Assembly (NCBI GenBank): GCA_963580285.1
Contig: OY757010.1
Location: forward strand, 69,159,659 to 69,223,658
Reading direction: 5' to 3'
Length of the DNA stretch: 64,000 nucleotides
From: Lucinisca nassula
Taxonomy: Eukaryota; Mollusca; Bivalvia; Lucinida; Lucinidae
Part shown: in pieces, positions 30,601 to 35,828 of the stretch
How positions within the stretch are numbered: the first letter of the stretch is position 1
Layout: each line of letters starts with the position of its first letter
Notes under the pieces: model-generated
The model's database searches: none
The model's input: the letters and a program-made list of their open reading frames with translations, nothing else
Told to the model about the DNA's origin: nothing
Position numbers and translations under genes: made by a program

Positions 30601-31643
30601 ATAATAATAATAACCAGATTATCGCGTTAACTGTTTACCCATAAGATGCCAGTCACAACAATTTTGTCTGCTTTGTCATCTGCCGGTTATTTTAAAAGTT
30701 ATTTTCAGGTGTAGTTTTTCTCCGCCACAGTCTTTCTTCAGGTCTGACATGGACATGTTCAAATTATAAAAATGGAAGAGTCCACTAAAGACTCGGGGGT
30801 GAAAGGGTCAATAAATACAAGTGCATGCTATGAAAATTTGTTCAAACACAAACACTTGAACAATTATCAGTGGGAAATCAATTGCCTAACATCAACATGT
30901 GGTTTTTCTTGGTGAAGCACCTGCCCCTAATTAATTTTGATCAAACTTGATTTCTGCTGCAAAGTTTTGTCATTTTATACATTTTTGGGGTAATTGTCCT
31001 GAGTTTTCAAAGATATCATCTGTAGGGTTAACTTGTCTTTAAAAATTTCAAATTACCTCAACATACATTAGTTCAAACAATCATTATACAAATACTTTGT
31101 GAATTTTACCGTCTAAAAAGTTATTTTACCGTCTAAAAAGTTAACGAAAATTCTAGATGAAAAATGTGTGATATTTTTCTTATTTCTGCTCAAAATATAG
31201 ATTGTGGGTACACTTTAGAACCGCATCGATGAGGCGATTCTAACAAGTACCAACAATCTATATTTTAGAGCAGAAATAAGGAAAATAAGGTTCACCCCTG
31301 TTAACCACAGTTTTACTGTATAAAAGTGGGGTTCAAGGGGTCAGAATTATATAGACCAATTTTCATGAAGGTAAACCCCTATAAACCCAATGCCAAACAA
31401 AGAGAACTGGGGTTTCAGAGTATACATTAAAATACTGTTTACTCTCTGTATATGACACAGGGTTTAACAGGGTATTCATCACAAAGAGGTGTTAATATGA
31501 TGGGTACCCATCAGTACTTCCACCTTTAGTAGTTCTAATGAGTACCCACAGTCATTCTTTTCTTTTGGTTTCCTACCTTGACGTAACATTGAGACTCTGC
31601 TGCTGTTGCTATCCCCAGATTCTGAACTTGTTGTTAAAAGCAT
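6445..31643 (-). CDS. PsGEF: C2-PDZ-RhoGEF-PH guanine nucleotide exchange factor (PsGEF-like), 14 exons seen, 3' end not found
   Basis: The exons join in phase to encode a short N-terminus (residues 1-22), a C2 domain (about 23-165), a PDZ domain (about 180-255), a low-complexity linker, a DH domain (about 340-530) and the start of a PH domain. C2 domains bind membrane lipids, PDZ domains bind C-terminal peptides, and DH-PH units catalyse GDP/GTP exchange on Rho-family GTPases. The C2 and PDZ segments resemble vertebrate RGS3. A C2-PDZ-RhoGEF order is, from memory of the literature, that of PsGEF, which acts with Rac1 in Drosophila mushroom-body axon branching. Oddities: one-base frame breaks in exons 9 and 14, a phase mismatch between exons 12 and 13, and tandem arrays on the splice junctions of exons 5 and 8. 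The 3' part of the PH domain and the stop codon were not located. The gene is well supported; the PsGEF name is inference. Confidence 0.85.
6719..7110 (+). repeat. Family C-related element split by a SINE-like insertion
   Basis: The left part starts AACCATAGCAACAGATAAG and breaks at about 6812 after GTGAGTATTCATTAG. The right part resumes at about 6975 with GGTATTCATAAGAACC and the hairpin half GTCGAGGCGGTTCTAATG. The intervening 6813-6970 is a SINE-like unit, also seen next to a similar element at 8222-8390. Confidence 0.65.
7111..7435. other. Intron 13, no recognised feature
   Basis: AT-rich intronic sequence. I see no exon, hairpin or repeat beyond a short direct repeat of ATTTATCATCATA near 7270-7300. 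Confidence 0.5.
7440..7690 (-). mobile_element. Penelope-like element, 3' end fragment
   Basis: Diverged copy of the segment found at 36625-36860 and, in the other orientation, at 10640-10980 and 37800-38100. Shared pieces include CACCAAAGGGAAAGAAA, CCCACAAAATGGCC and CGCCTTGGAACGGTCAGT-like text. Confidence 0.75.
7830..8055 (-). CDS. PsGEF: PsGEF-like exon 13: Ser-rich DH-PH linker
   Basis: Acceptor AACTACAG precedes 8055 and donor GTAAGTGTTC follows 7830. The 226-nt exon encodes 75 residues with a long serine/arginine-rich stretch (SSSSCSRSSSRSKR) and a charged end before PPNMP. It begins in phase 2 while exon 12 ends in phase 1, so a small exon of length 1 mod 3 should lie between them. 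It ends in phase 0, which fits exon 14. The Ser-rich part is probably a flexible, phosphorylatable linker (inference). Confidence 0.85.
8099..8390 (-). repeat. Family C-related MITE half plus SINE-like unit
   Basis: 8099-8222 carries AACCATAGCAACAGATAAG, CCTATGTTGTGGGTATTCAT and a hairpin (ACCACCTCGACGGGGTGGTT). 8222-8390 is the SINE-like unit with ACCACCTCTGAATAACGATC, related to 6813-6970, 13795-13945 and 51835-52055. Confidence 0.65.
8635..8890 (+). mobile_element. Family C MITE, complete
   Basis: Outer arm CCCCACTTTTATATAGTA, hairpin arms around GAATTGCCTCGATGAGGCGG, then AATAAGAAAAA and a distal arm ending TATAGGCGTGTTTTC. Confidence 0.8.
8971..9177 (+). mobile_element. Family B MITE (piggyBac-like termini), complete
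   Basis: Family B is about 200 bp. It starts TTAACCCTTATCCTACTGAA, has a conserved GCCACACCCATTT...CCAATCA segment and a central hairpin (GGCTTCTTCAGAAGCC) flanked by GATCAG, and ends GTTGTCGTGAATA...GGATAAGGGTTAA. The termini are inverted and bordered by TTAA. No coding capacity. Confidence 0.85.
9174..9401 (-). mobile_element. Family A MITE, complete, minus orientation
   Basis: Runs from TTAACCCACTTTGTACAGGA to GGAAGATTCCATTTGGTACA, with the hairpin core at about 9217-9290. It abuts the family B copy and shares a TTAA border with it, so one MITE lies at the end of another. Confidence 0.85.
9548..9809 (-). CDS. PsGEF: PsGEF-like exon 12: RhoGEF (DH) domain, C-terminal half
   Basis: Acceptor ACAATTTTAG precedes 9809 and donor GTACGGCC follows 9548. 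The 262-nt exon encodes 87 residues starting VHMLCQAYDLYAKGLQQSN and including IGRFIYRPVQHIRELFRVLQ, which aligns with DH conserved region 3 (the helix that usually reads P-V-Q-R-I-x-R-Y and packs against the switch regions of the GTPase). It ends in phase 1. The acceptor region is duplicated just upstream (9889-9980). Confidence 0.9.
9797..9980 (+). repeat. Two-copy tandem duplication across the exon 12 acceptor
   Basis: About 92 bp is repeated, from ATAACATGTGAACCTAAAA to ATTAAACGAGTTGAGGAAAA. The first copy spans the real acceptor and the first 13 coding bases of exon 12. The second copy carries the same acceptor and coding start but no exon behind it. Confidence 0.85.
9981..10433. other. 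Intron 11, right part, no recognised feature
   Basis: AT-rich. Bases 9981-10060 contain a loose inverted echo of the neighbouring duplication (AATAAATTAAATTCAATAAA). No exon signal. Confidence 0.45.
10434..10990 (+). mobile_element. Penelope-like element, 3' fragment
   Basis: Nearly collinear with 37590-38117 at the right end of the Penelope-like insertion in the Gypsy gag. Shared blocks include CTGTCTCTGGTCGGGC, GCGAGGATTGTGGCCACGTA and TTGATGGGTGGAGTAAGTTA-type text. It breaks off after TTTTACTTCTACTTTG, the same point at which the gag insertion ends, so this is the natural 3' end of the element. Short open frames here are not genes. Confidence 0.85.
11297..11437 (-). CDS. PsGEF: PsGEF-like exon 11: DH domain, middle
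   Basis: Acceptor TTATTTTGCAG precedes 11437 and donor GTAAGGTTTA follows 11297. The 141-nt exon (47 codons, phase 0 on both sides) encodes LTTISECHIKQMHDN, an acidic loop (MSDDTDESVSSD) and IGMIYRSK. It continues the first DH helices from exon 10. Confidence 0.88.
11470..11700 (+). repeat. Dispersed repeat with CTTTAAGAGTAGACTCCC motif
   Basis: Segment with GGGGAGGCAACTCCTGCAAAA and TTTCCTTTAAGAGTAGACTC recurs in inverted orientation at about 27940-28080 and in part at 52595-52745. The 107-codon open frame over it is not supported as a gene. Confidence 0.6.
11730..11965 (+). repeat. Family C hairpin core followed by a family F copy
   Basis: 11755-11815 is a family C hairpin (ATATGGGCACTCATAAGAAG to CTTCTAATGAGTACCCACAA). 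11817-11965 has the family F ends GACCACTTTTGAACAATCCC and GGTGGTCTTAATAGCGGAAT. Confidence 0.6.
12176..12365 (-). mobile_element. Family B MITE
   Basis: TTTAACTCTTATTCTGCTGT through a hairpin with GAAGAAGCCATCTTATCAGG to CAGCAGGATAAGGGTTAA; opposite orientation to 8971-9177. Confidence 0.8.
12531..12701 (-). CDS. PsGEF: PsGEF-like exon 10: start of RhoGEF (DH) domain
   Basis: Acceptor TAAATTTCCAG precedes 12701 and donor GTGGGTAAC follows 12531. The 171-nt exon (57 codons, phase 0 both sides) encodes VRKQEAIHRLLSLELDFIDL, the first DH helix (pattern R-x2-A-I-x-E-L-L-x-T-E-x-x-Y), then HTALFQNIEK, the helix 2 pattern L-F-x-N-I-E. Confidence 0.92.
12771..12948 (-). mobile_element. Family A MITE, partial
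   Basis: Lacks the TTAACCC...GGTAC end on the left. Retains the hairpin core (CAGACGCCGCAGAACTTGGCG) and the GAAGATTTAATATGGTACT end. Confidence 0.75.
13010..13207 (-). mobile_element. Family A MITE, diverged
   Basis: Core CAGATCAGATGACACAGAAT with the distal half, and a GAGGATTCCATTCAACACTT end. Confidence 0.65.
13203..13398 (-). mobile_element. Family A MITE with deleted hairpin half
   Basis: Starts TTAACCTATTTTGTACCAGA and ends GGTATTAAAAGAGTTAA. The central hairpin is collapsed to one arm. Confidence 0.75.
13434..13712 (-). CDS. PsGEF: PsGEF-like exon 9: end of PDZ domain and linker, one-base frame break
   Basis: Acceptor TTTCTTTACAG precedes 13712 and donor GTAAGTGCAC follows 13434. 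The first part gives HCSNVLVLDIQRQKPVTFEH, the last PDZ strand and linker, then runs into a stop after a run of five A near 13573. In the next frame the rest is open (MYTIAYDMKENEISVDGSVM and on) and ends in the phase that exon 10 needs. One missing A in the homopolymer would explain this. If real, translation would end soon after the PDZ domain and give a C2-PDZ protein without GEF activity. Confidence 0.85.
13795..13945 (+). repeat. SINE-like unit
   Basis: Related to 6813-6970 and 8222-8390 (GGTACTCTGGTTTTTGCCCA, CACCTCTGATTAATGGCCAG). It lacks a clear tRNA-like head. Confidence 0.55.
14310..14553 (-). CDS. PsGEF: PsGEF-like exon 8: PDZ domain
   Basis: Acceptor TTTTTCTTGCAG precedes 14553 and donor GTAAGTAGA follows 14310. 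The 244-nt exon encodes the PDZ core: first strand MQITLRRGKNGFGFSVV with the carboxylate-binding loop GFGF, VRVGRVDRASPAESAG, then LQPGDIVIRLNKQNVSRS and the final helix. PDZ domains bind the C-termini of partner proteins. The similarity to the RGS3 PDZ is clear by eye. The first 24 bases and the acceptor are the seed of the 58-bp array upstream. Confidence 0.95.
14530..15430 (-). repeat. 58-bp tandem array on the exon 8 acceptor, about 13 copies
   Basis: Read on the minus strand, each unit ends with a pyrimidine tract, TTCTTGCAG and the first 24 bases of exon 8. The genuine junction is the copy at 14530-14565. About 12 further copies lie in the intron: near-exact 58-bp spacing from 14631 to about 15000, then irregular, more diverged copies to 15430. 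Most keep AG and the pyrimidine tract, so the true acceptor is preceded by many look-alikes. Confidence 0.93.
15440..15556 (+). repeat. Family C MITE, distal arm only
   Basis: Contains GATTTTCATCGAAAAGTAGC and CACTATATCGCATGGGTGTG. Confidence 0.6.
15562..15786 (+). mobile_element. Family A MITE, complete
   Basis: TTAACCATTTTGTACCAAAT to GGTACAAAATGGGTTAA, with hairpin core CAGACACTGC/GTGGCGTCTG. One of the best copies. Confidence 0.88.
16105..16395 (+). repeat. Dispersed repeat family E, near-complete
   Basis: TTTAACGTCCCCGTCAACAT to AAGCCCCTATGGGGG. It ends about 15 bp from the donor of exon 7, the closest insertion to a splice site in the gene. Confidence 0.8.
16411..16501 (-). CDS. PsGEF: PsGEF-like exon 7: end of C2 domain
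   Basis: Acceptor TTTATTCTGCAG precedes 16501 and donor GTAAGTACAA follows 16411. The 91-nt exon encodes EVNGWYYLLTEDLGRKKHLQ, matching the RGS3 C2 segment that leads into its PDZ. Confidence 0.93.
16655..16805 (-). repeat. Family F dispersed repeat
   Basis: Family F is up to about 200 bp and runs between TAAAATTCCGCTATTAAGAC and GGTCTTAATA-type ends. It is also present at 11817-11965, 22300-22650 and 33150-33360. Confidence 0.6.
17195..17320 (+). repeat. Family D hairpin repeat
   Basis: GATCCTAAGTACTGGGACAT, then CCTAAGCAAACAGTGCAGAC and a hairpin of GACTGCTCCT...AAGAAGCAGTC, ending in GATCTACACTTTTTGCC. It gives the likely source of the 86-bp array at 25184-26215. Confidence 0.7.
17585..17645 (-). 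CDS. PsGEF: PsGEF-like exon 6: C2 domain
   Basis: Acceptor TCTTTTGCAG precedes 17645 and donor GTAAATACTT follows 17585. The 61-nt exon encodes VNEFLGCMSFGIRHLTNPKK, matching the RGS3 C2 strand G-C-M-S-F-G. Phases 2 and 0 fit exons 5 and 7. Confidence 0.93.
17740..17830 (+). repeat. Family D hairpin repeat, diverged
   Basis: CAGATCAGACTGCTCCTACA to CTGATTAGGGTCTACACTTC. Confidence 0.6.
17921..18108 (-). mobile_element. Family A MITE with deleted hairpin
   Basis: ACCCATTTAGTACCAAAAAC to CCATTTGGTACAAAAAGGGTT and TAA. The core is reduced to GGCCCAAATCAGGGCC. Confidence 0.8.
18109..19059. other. Intron 5, left part, unassigned
   Basis: No exon, and no repeat I can place except a family D edge at about 18950-18975 (ATCCTAAGTATTGGCAC). 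Runs directly into the 128-bp array. Confidence 0.5.
19060..20450 (-). repeat. 128-bp tandem array on the exon 5 donor, about 11 copies
   Basis: Spacing measured on AGAATGTG is 128, 128 and 130 bp over the first four copies. Each unit, read on the minus strand, holds about 60 bases of exon 5 (coding NKRLLISVWH and on to NAG), the 5' splice site GG/GTATGTATC, and about 68 bp of intron with a C-rich stretch. Only the rightmost copy (20391-20459) has the upstream acceptor and the full exon. The other ten are headless exon fragments with intact-looking donors. Confidence 0.95.
20391..20459 (-). CDS. PsGEF: PsGEF-like exon 5: C2 domain (genuine copy)
   Basis: Acceptor ACCATTTACAG precedes 20459 and donor GTATGTATC follows 20391. 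The 69-nt exon encodes ELTDEDVNKRLLISVWHRDQ and on, a C2 strand matching the RGS3 segment with K-R-L-L-V-T-V-W. It is the only one of the 11 related copies with an acceptor, so the others cannot act as complete exons. Confidence 0.93.
20633..21126 (+). repeat. 49-bp tandem array with an internal mini-hairpin, about 10 copies
   Basis: Unit begins GAGATTAGAGTAAATCTC, an inverted repeat GAGATT/AATCTC around a 6-base spacer, and continues AGGACTTTAGTCAGAATCAC. Copies differ by one or two bases. It lies in intron 4, about 170 bp upstream of exon 5. Confidence 0.93.
21165..21355 (+). mobile_element. Family B MITE
   Basis: TTTAACCCTTAGCCCCCTGC through GCCACACCCATTTACATTTC and a reduced hairpin to GAAAGGGTTAA. 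Confidence 0.8.
21360..22300. other. Intron 4, unassigned with a SINE fragment
   Basis: 21660-21760 resembles the start of the SINE-like unit at 52205-52500 (ACGGCCCAGTCAATACTATT). Nothing else recognised. Confidence 0.45.
22300..22655 (-). repeat. Family F repeat split by unrelated sequence
   Basis: 22300-22385 and 22600-22655 carry the two ends of family F (GAAATTCCACTATTAAGACC; GAACAGTCCCAAAGGTGGTC), separated by about 220 bp that includes a T-run. Confidence 0.55.
22676..22770 (-). CDS. PsGEF: PsGEF-like exon 4: C2 domain
   Basis: Acceptor TGTTTTCCAG precedes 22770 and donor GTAAGTATAC follows 22676. The 95-nt exon encodes MTIIPDDGKKPKCKTDIASD and then NPLFEEKFSF, the C2 pattern of charged calcium-loop region and N-P-x-F-x-E-x-F. 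Confidence 0.93.
22846..24282 (+). mobile_element. Family A MITE interrupted by a TIR transposon
   Basis: The left half (22846-22984, TTAACCCTTTTTGTACCAAA to GTAGGCCCA) and right half (24193-24282, CAGATCAGACGCCGTGTACT to ACTGAATGGGTTAA) make one complete family A copy once the 1208-bp insertion is set aside. Confidence 0.88.
22985..24192. mobile_element. Non-autonomous CACTG-TIR transposon (CMC/EnSpm-like), 1208 bp
   Basis: Ends CACTGTGAAAAAATA and, inverted, CACTGTAAAAAAATA, flanked by a 2-bp CA duplication within the host MITE. At least 18 copies of GTGTAA or TTACAC, most as GGTGTAA, are spread through both ends in both orientations, like the subterminal transposase-binding repeats of CACTA elements. 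A 47-bp perfect palindrome (23-bp arms, one-base centre) lies at 24122-24168. No transposase frame. The superfamily is inferred from termini and target size. Confidence 0.85.
24286..24454 (-). mobile_element. Family A MITE, diverged
   Basis: TTAATCCATTTTATAAGGAA, core CAGACACCATAGAATGTGGT, and a worn distal part ending ACTCCTGATGTATAT. Confidence 0.6.
24466..24756 (-). repeat. Dispersed repeat family E
   Basis: CCCTCGTCCATCAGGGCTTG to GATGTTAAACCTCAATTC. Confidence 0.78.
24941..24999 (-). CDS. PsGEF: PsGEF-like exon 3: C2 domain
   Basis: Acceptor TTTCTTTCAG precedes 24999 and donor GTGAGC follows 24941. The 59-nt exon encodes VRGRQLATKWKSLCDSFVK, the C2 loop 1 region where the aspartate before the F/Y-V-K motif usually helps bind calcium. 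Confidence 0.92.
25184..26215 (+). repeat. 86-bp tandem array, about 12 copies
   Basis: Spacing of GTATGTCC is 86 then 85 bp. The unit contains AATACTTAGGATCAGTTACA, AAGTAGGAACAGCTGGCAGT and ACACTGTTTGCTTAGG. The last block equals the outer arm of family D (inverted GCAAACAGTG with CCTAAG), so the array seems to have grown from a MITE end. It is intronic (intron 2). Confidence 0.93.
26275..26470 (+). repeat. Family C-related MITE
   Basis: AGAAACAGATAAGGTAAGTA, hairpin GAACTGCCTCCCTGAGGCAG, then AACAAAGGCTTTTATGGAGC. Confidence 0.7.
26663..26870 (-). mobile_element. Family B MITE
   Basis: TTTAACTCTTATCATGCTAT, then a strong hairpin (CAGATGGCTTCTGAAGAAGC and on), then GGGTGTGGCTAAACTGAATA. 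The right TTAA border is lost. Confidence 0.82.
26898..26948 (-). CDS. PsGEF: PsGEF-like exon 2: first C2 strand
   Basis: Acceptor TATGTGTTTCAG precedes 26948 and donor GTAAGTTTTT follows 26898. The 51-nt exon encodes GQLKISAYMNFGLLTVH, the first C2 strands, matching G-Q-L-K-L-S in RGS3. Phase 1 to phase 1. Confidence 0.92.
26990..28460. other. Intron 1, left part: repeat fragments
   Basis: 26990-27150 is a partial family C element. 27640-27750 is a family A left half (CAGGAGTCCATTTCAAAATT). 27940-28080 is the inverted CTTTAAGAG repeat. No exon signal. Confidence 0.5.
28465..28650 (+). mobile_element. Family B MITE
   Basis: AACCCTTATCTTGCTGAATA, GCCACACCCATTTCTGTCTA, reduced hairpin, GTTGTCGTGAACAGCATGAA. 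Confidence 0.78.
28648..28830 (+). mobile_element. Family A MITE, internally shortened
   Basis: Abuts the family B copy: GTACCAAATGGAATCTTCCT to TGCACTGTTTGCCAGG. The right end is lost. Confidence 0.78.
28870..30230. other. Intron 1, middle: mostly unassigned
   Basis: 29640-29675 is a scrap of family E (TTTTAGTACGTCCCCGTCAA). 29955-30040 is a family C scrap. 30093-30165 is a family D hairpin (AAACAGTGTAGACCC...GTCTACACTG). No exon. Confidence 0.45.
30232..30456 (+). mobile_element. Family A MITE, best complete copy
   Basis: TTAACCCTTTTTGTACCAAA to GGTACTGAATGGGTTAA. The central hairpin is perfect: CAGACGCCGC, five bases, GCGGCGTCTG, extended by TGATCAGACG-type flanks. Confidence 0.92.
31125..31365 (-). 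mobile_element. Family C MITE
   Basis: TTTTTCTTATTTCTGCTCAA, hairpin with GAACCGCATCGATGAGGCG, CAGTTTTACTGTATAAAAGT. Confidence 0.8.
31577..31643 (-). CDS. PsGEF: PsGEF-like exon 1, start codon
   Basis: ATG at 31643-31641 opens 22 codons (MLLTTSSESGDSNSSRVSML and two more) before donor GTAGGAAACC. An in-frame TAG lies 12 bases upstream of the ATG, and the phase fits exon 2. The sequence TATTCTAG just upstream could be an acceptor for an intron in the 5' UTR. I see no promoter motif. Confidence 0.8.
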
Positions 31644-31649
31644 AATGTA

Positions 31650-33670
31650 GCTCTAGAATAGCACTCCCTTTCATAAGAATCCGTCTCGTTTTCCCCTTTT
31701 CCTGTTTTCACTATTCCTTAGTAAACCAGAATGCCACAAATGTCAAAATTGTAGAAAAGTCTATTACAATTAAGAGTAAATTAGCACATGATCGACCAAT
31801 TAAGTCCAATATCAACTGCAACCTCAGTTTCAAATGTCAGATTAATTTCAACTTTCAAAAGTAAATTTTCTCCCAGTTTGTCAATTAAATTCTGTTTTAG
31901 TTCACTATATTTTAACATAAATAGGAACAATATAGCTTTCTCTCAGTAGCACAGATATTTGTTCAATAACTCTCATGTGAAACCCTACTGAGGATTTTAG
32001 CAGTATTTTGACAGGTATATATTGGCCAGCCCTCTGGATTTGATAGTTTTGCATTCTGGCTTCTGATTGGACAATTCATATATGATCCTATCTGGGTGTG
32101 AAACAACAACAGGGATACTAGAATGGCACATGACCACTACAACCACAATACTCAACCAAGTGGAACTGAAGTGTGCCTGATGAATGAACACTGGGATACA
32201 CTACAAGATCTTTATGATTATCTCTAAGTCTTAACAATTAAAAATCATGGCCAAGTGTCAGTTTCAACAACTGTTTAAGTGAGGCACTTGAACAATGGAA
32301 GGAATATTTTATCACTCATTAGGGTTAATAAAGGAATATTTTATCATCTTCCTCAAATAAAAAAACTGATATGGCATGATTAAACATGCAAATGGTTTAC
32401 AAATAATTAATGCATGCCTAGATTGTCTATTAACCCATTTGGTACCGGAAACCCCAAAAGGGCAGAATGCGGCGTCTGATCAGGGCCTACACTGTTTGCA
32501 AAAAGTTCATGCAGCCATTTTCCTAATCCATTTTTGAAGAAAATACAACCGGACACCCCTAAATTTTGAAATGTACTCCTGCTATATATAAGAAGGAAGA
32601 TTCCATTTGGTACAAAAAGGGTTAAATTAATGCAATGTATTCACAAACAGATTGTCCATAATGTCTTATATTTACATTATCAGTGTAAAGCCTCATGTAA
32701 GCCTATAGAAAACAATGTATTTCATAACTTCAAAAATATATCAAGTCACATGATTTTCATTAACGTCAAGTGACGTCAGTCTAAACCATAGTTCACTAAT
32801 AGCAGAATTTTTAATGGATATATGACCATGAATCTATACATTTTTGTTTAGATGTAACACAGTAATGTTTCTAAAATTCTACTGTGGACACCTGAATATT
32901 TGCACAAGTACAATTTATGTCCAAGTCACAGGCAGTGTAGACTGATGAAATATCACATCTGGGTCTGTACTGTTTACTTAGGCCTGTCTGTCTATGGCAT
33001 GAGCAAAGCTTGAACCTAAGATCCTAAAGTTGCAGGATGCTGACATCCTTTCAATGGCCATTCTCCCCTTTCCCCTGGTTCAAGAAGGGCAGTTGTCAGT
33101 GTCTGGTGAAAGAATGTGCACTGAACTGGTTAACTGCTTATGTATAAATACAGTAAAAATCCTATATTAAGACCACCTTTGGGACTGATCAAAGGTGGTC
33201 TTAAAGACCACTTTTGAACAGTCACAAAGGTGGTCCTTGACCAGAGGACACTGTGGTCAGAAAACACAAAGAAAGATTAAGTGCACCCTTAAAAATGAGC
33301 TTTAAAAGCAGAATAAATCTTAATTTTAGGTGGTCTTAATAGCGGAATTTTACTGTATATAGGAAAAGTGTGGTTAGGTAAACTGACTGGCTGGATATGA
33401 CCTAAAGTGTAGACTGGGCCATTTAACAATAAACAAATATCAATGATGCAGCACTGTGCAGACTAACCCCTAGAAGCTTTCTTTGTTAAAATTATTAAAC
33501 ATGTCTAATATTGAGAAAATTGGGATGAGAATCCAATCTAGGCTATTATTGGCATTAGGGTCTAAATTTATAAATAACCCTTTCACAGACAGATTGTATT
33601 TAAGAAGGGAAGCATGATGCCAATTAGTACATTATTTGTCATCAGTAGTTTTCTTTGAATGCAGCTGTCA
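31650..33670. other. Upstream region of the PsGEF-like gene: MITE copies, no gene
   Basis: 32431-32625 is a family A MITE without its hairpin (TTAACCCATTTGGTACCGGA to AGGGTTAA). 33150-33360 is the most complete family F copy, with nested inverted CACCTTTG-type arms. 32925-32990 is a family D scrap. No coding signal. Confidence 0.6.
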
Positions 33671-33671
33671 A

Positions 33672-33831
33672 CAATAGTTCACAAATATAATAATCCTTGG
33701 TTTTGACTGGATTATTAAATGAAACTAGTTCCTTAGGATCCACCAGACCAATAGCTCACAAATATAATATCCTTGGTTTTGACTGGATTATTAAATGAAA
33801 CTGGTTCCTTAGGATCCACCAGACCAATAGC
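33672..33831 (+). repeat. 77-bp tandem repeat, two copies, left of the LTR element
   Basis: Unit GCTCACAAATATAATAATCC to TTAGGATCCACCAGACCAAT. The same repeat resumes in phase to the right of the LTR element at 45285. Confidence 0.92.
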
Positions 33832-33832
33832 T

Positions 33833-34602
33833 TGTGTCACCGAGTCATTTTAGTTGCAAATGAAATCAAAAAAAAAAAAAAAAAAAAAAGGAAAATTAAA
33901 AATCAAAATAATGTTTCAAAAATGTATATAATTTCATATGTTTAGGTCAGGTATATATGGTAGAGTCATTAAGGAAAGAGAAGCACTTGGCTGCAGTTAG
34001 ACCATACTTGTTATGCTATTTTGTAAATCAGGCGGAACTATTTTCAGTAGGGGCTGCAGTTAGATCACAATTATTAAGACATTTAGTAAATCAGGTGGAA
34101 CTATTTTCATCAGGGAGTCTGGAGTTTTTGTCTTCCCAACAATGATAAGTAGGTGCTAATTTCCTTTAATGTCTAATGATGCTGAAGGATTGATATGGAT
34201 AAGAGGCTGAATATAACTGACCACTCAGAGAGCTGTACAGAAACCTGTTAATTAATTAATTATGAGTATAGGGAGAGAGAGGCATGGTGATTGGTGAAGG
34301 AGGAGTCAAGTAGCAAGTGACAAGAAAGAAAGACAGTCATGTGATCTAGGAGAAAAAGGAGGAAGAACTTTGAATTTAAAAAGTTCTTCAGTTTAAAAAT
34401 TTTAGGCAAACTGTTTAGACGGAAATTCATGTTTGAAATTATGAAATTGAAATAGAATAAAAAAAATCTAAATAGTAACTTTGAGATTGTGAGAAAGAAC
34501 CAAAGATGGACATAGGAAATTTAAGAAAATAAAATACTGAAAACAATAAAATAGAAAACACACAGAGACTTCCATTTGTCGCTATTTAATTCCCCGGTGA
34601 TA
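33833..34602 (+). mobile_element. 5' LTR of the Gypsy-type element
   Basis: 770 bp, starting TGTGTCACCGAG and ending CCCCGGTGATA. Differs from 44513-45284 at about six or seven positions plus A-run length. It contains a 20-plus A run. The boundary at the left end is open to doubt (see findings). Confidence 0.9.
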
Positions 34603-34702
34603 TAATGGTGGATGAGTCCGCGTAATGATTCCTGTGTACCTGAACTAAAATTATTTAAATGTGCAAAACTGAACTAAAATAAAAGGGGTAAAAAGTGTGA
34701 AA

Positions 34703-34933
34703 ATGGCAAAACAGAAAAGTTCTGAAGATATGAGATATAATGGATTGACAGTTCCAAAGTTTGAAGAAGGTGACAGTGCCAAATTCTGGTTGGAAAAGTT
34801 TAATAAAGCTGGGACACTGAAAAAGTGGAATGATGAAGAAAAATGCATCCATTTCTGTTTTGCACTTGGGAATCATGCTGAAAACTGGTACAGCAGCTTG
34901 ACGGAACAAGTTAAAAATGACAAATACATTTAA
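34703..34933 (+). pseudogene. gag, 5' part (interrupted)
   Basis: ATG at 34703 begins MAKQKSSEDMRYNGLTVPKF, then a segment with FWLEKFNKAG typical of retrotransposon gag. The frame is lost near 34933 where the Penelope-like insertion starts. Gag resumes at 38119 in another frame. Confidence 0.85.
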
Positions 34934-35309
34934 AATATCAATATCACCCCTTAGGTTACACACTGCTTCTTCTGTACGGATTCCCCATTCTATTAAGAAC
35001 TTTAATACTATGTTGCCTTCGGTATTGGTTAGACCCTTAAATTTGTCTTCTGTAACTTCAGTTAATCTCAAAGGAGCAGGCAATACCAATGTTTTTGGGA
35101 GTAGTCTTCGTATAAGACTATCTCCTCTCAAATCACCCATCCTTCGAAAATATACTAATCCGTGGAAAAGAAGTGGAATGTATCCTAGTATTTCTAAGTG
35201 CAATGCCAAGAGGTGCAGATGTTGTTCGCATTTAAGCACTGCGTCTACCGTTACTTCATCTGTAAACGGTAGACGCTTCTCTGTAGTTAACATGTCTGAT
35301 TTGACATGA

Positions 35310-35792
35310 CAGTCTACAGATTTAATTTATCTAATTACTTGACGTGCTGCAAACTGTAATATGCAGTACGTCGGTCAAACTAACCGCATGCTTAAAACTA
35401 GATTGAACGAGCATTATCGTAGAATGAGTAAGCCTAAGAAAACTGACAATTTCTTGTACCGTCACTTTCGACGTACAGGTCATTCTGTAAATAACATTAT
35501 TATACAACCAGTGGAAAAACTTTATTACGATGCAAATTCTACATCTAGATTCAAAATAATCAAAAGACATGAAGCTGAACTGAAATGGATTAAATTTTTA
35601 CAGACCCCTTTTCCACTGGGATTTAATGACAACATTTATCATGAGGGTAATATTTCCAGAATGCCGGACTTTGATATTTTCTCACTCCTGGAATGTCGAA
35701 AACGCAGAACTAGATCTCACGGCACCAGGAAAAATGGTAACTTTAAACGTAAATCACGTGCGTTTAAACGAAACAATACTAGACTGAAGTGA
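35310..35792 (+). pseudogene. Penelope-like GIY-YIG endonuclease domain
   Basis: The frame with LIYLIT...MQYVGQTNRMLKTRLNEH is the GIY-YIG signature (here Y-L-I/Y-V-G) followed by the conserved arginine. Upstream, 35190-35240 has the Cys-rich motif usual before this domain (CNAKRCRCCSHLSTAS). Two stops (near 35307 and 35340) break it. The domain would nick target DNA. Confidence 0.85.
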
Positions 35793-35828
35793 CTGTCAAT
35801 TATATTATTAAATCATGGACGCCACTCT

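Noticed and set aside
34655..35293. 212-codon minus-strand open frame
   Set aside because: Antisense shadow of gag and the Penelope-like ORF; no domain, and it crosses the insertion border.
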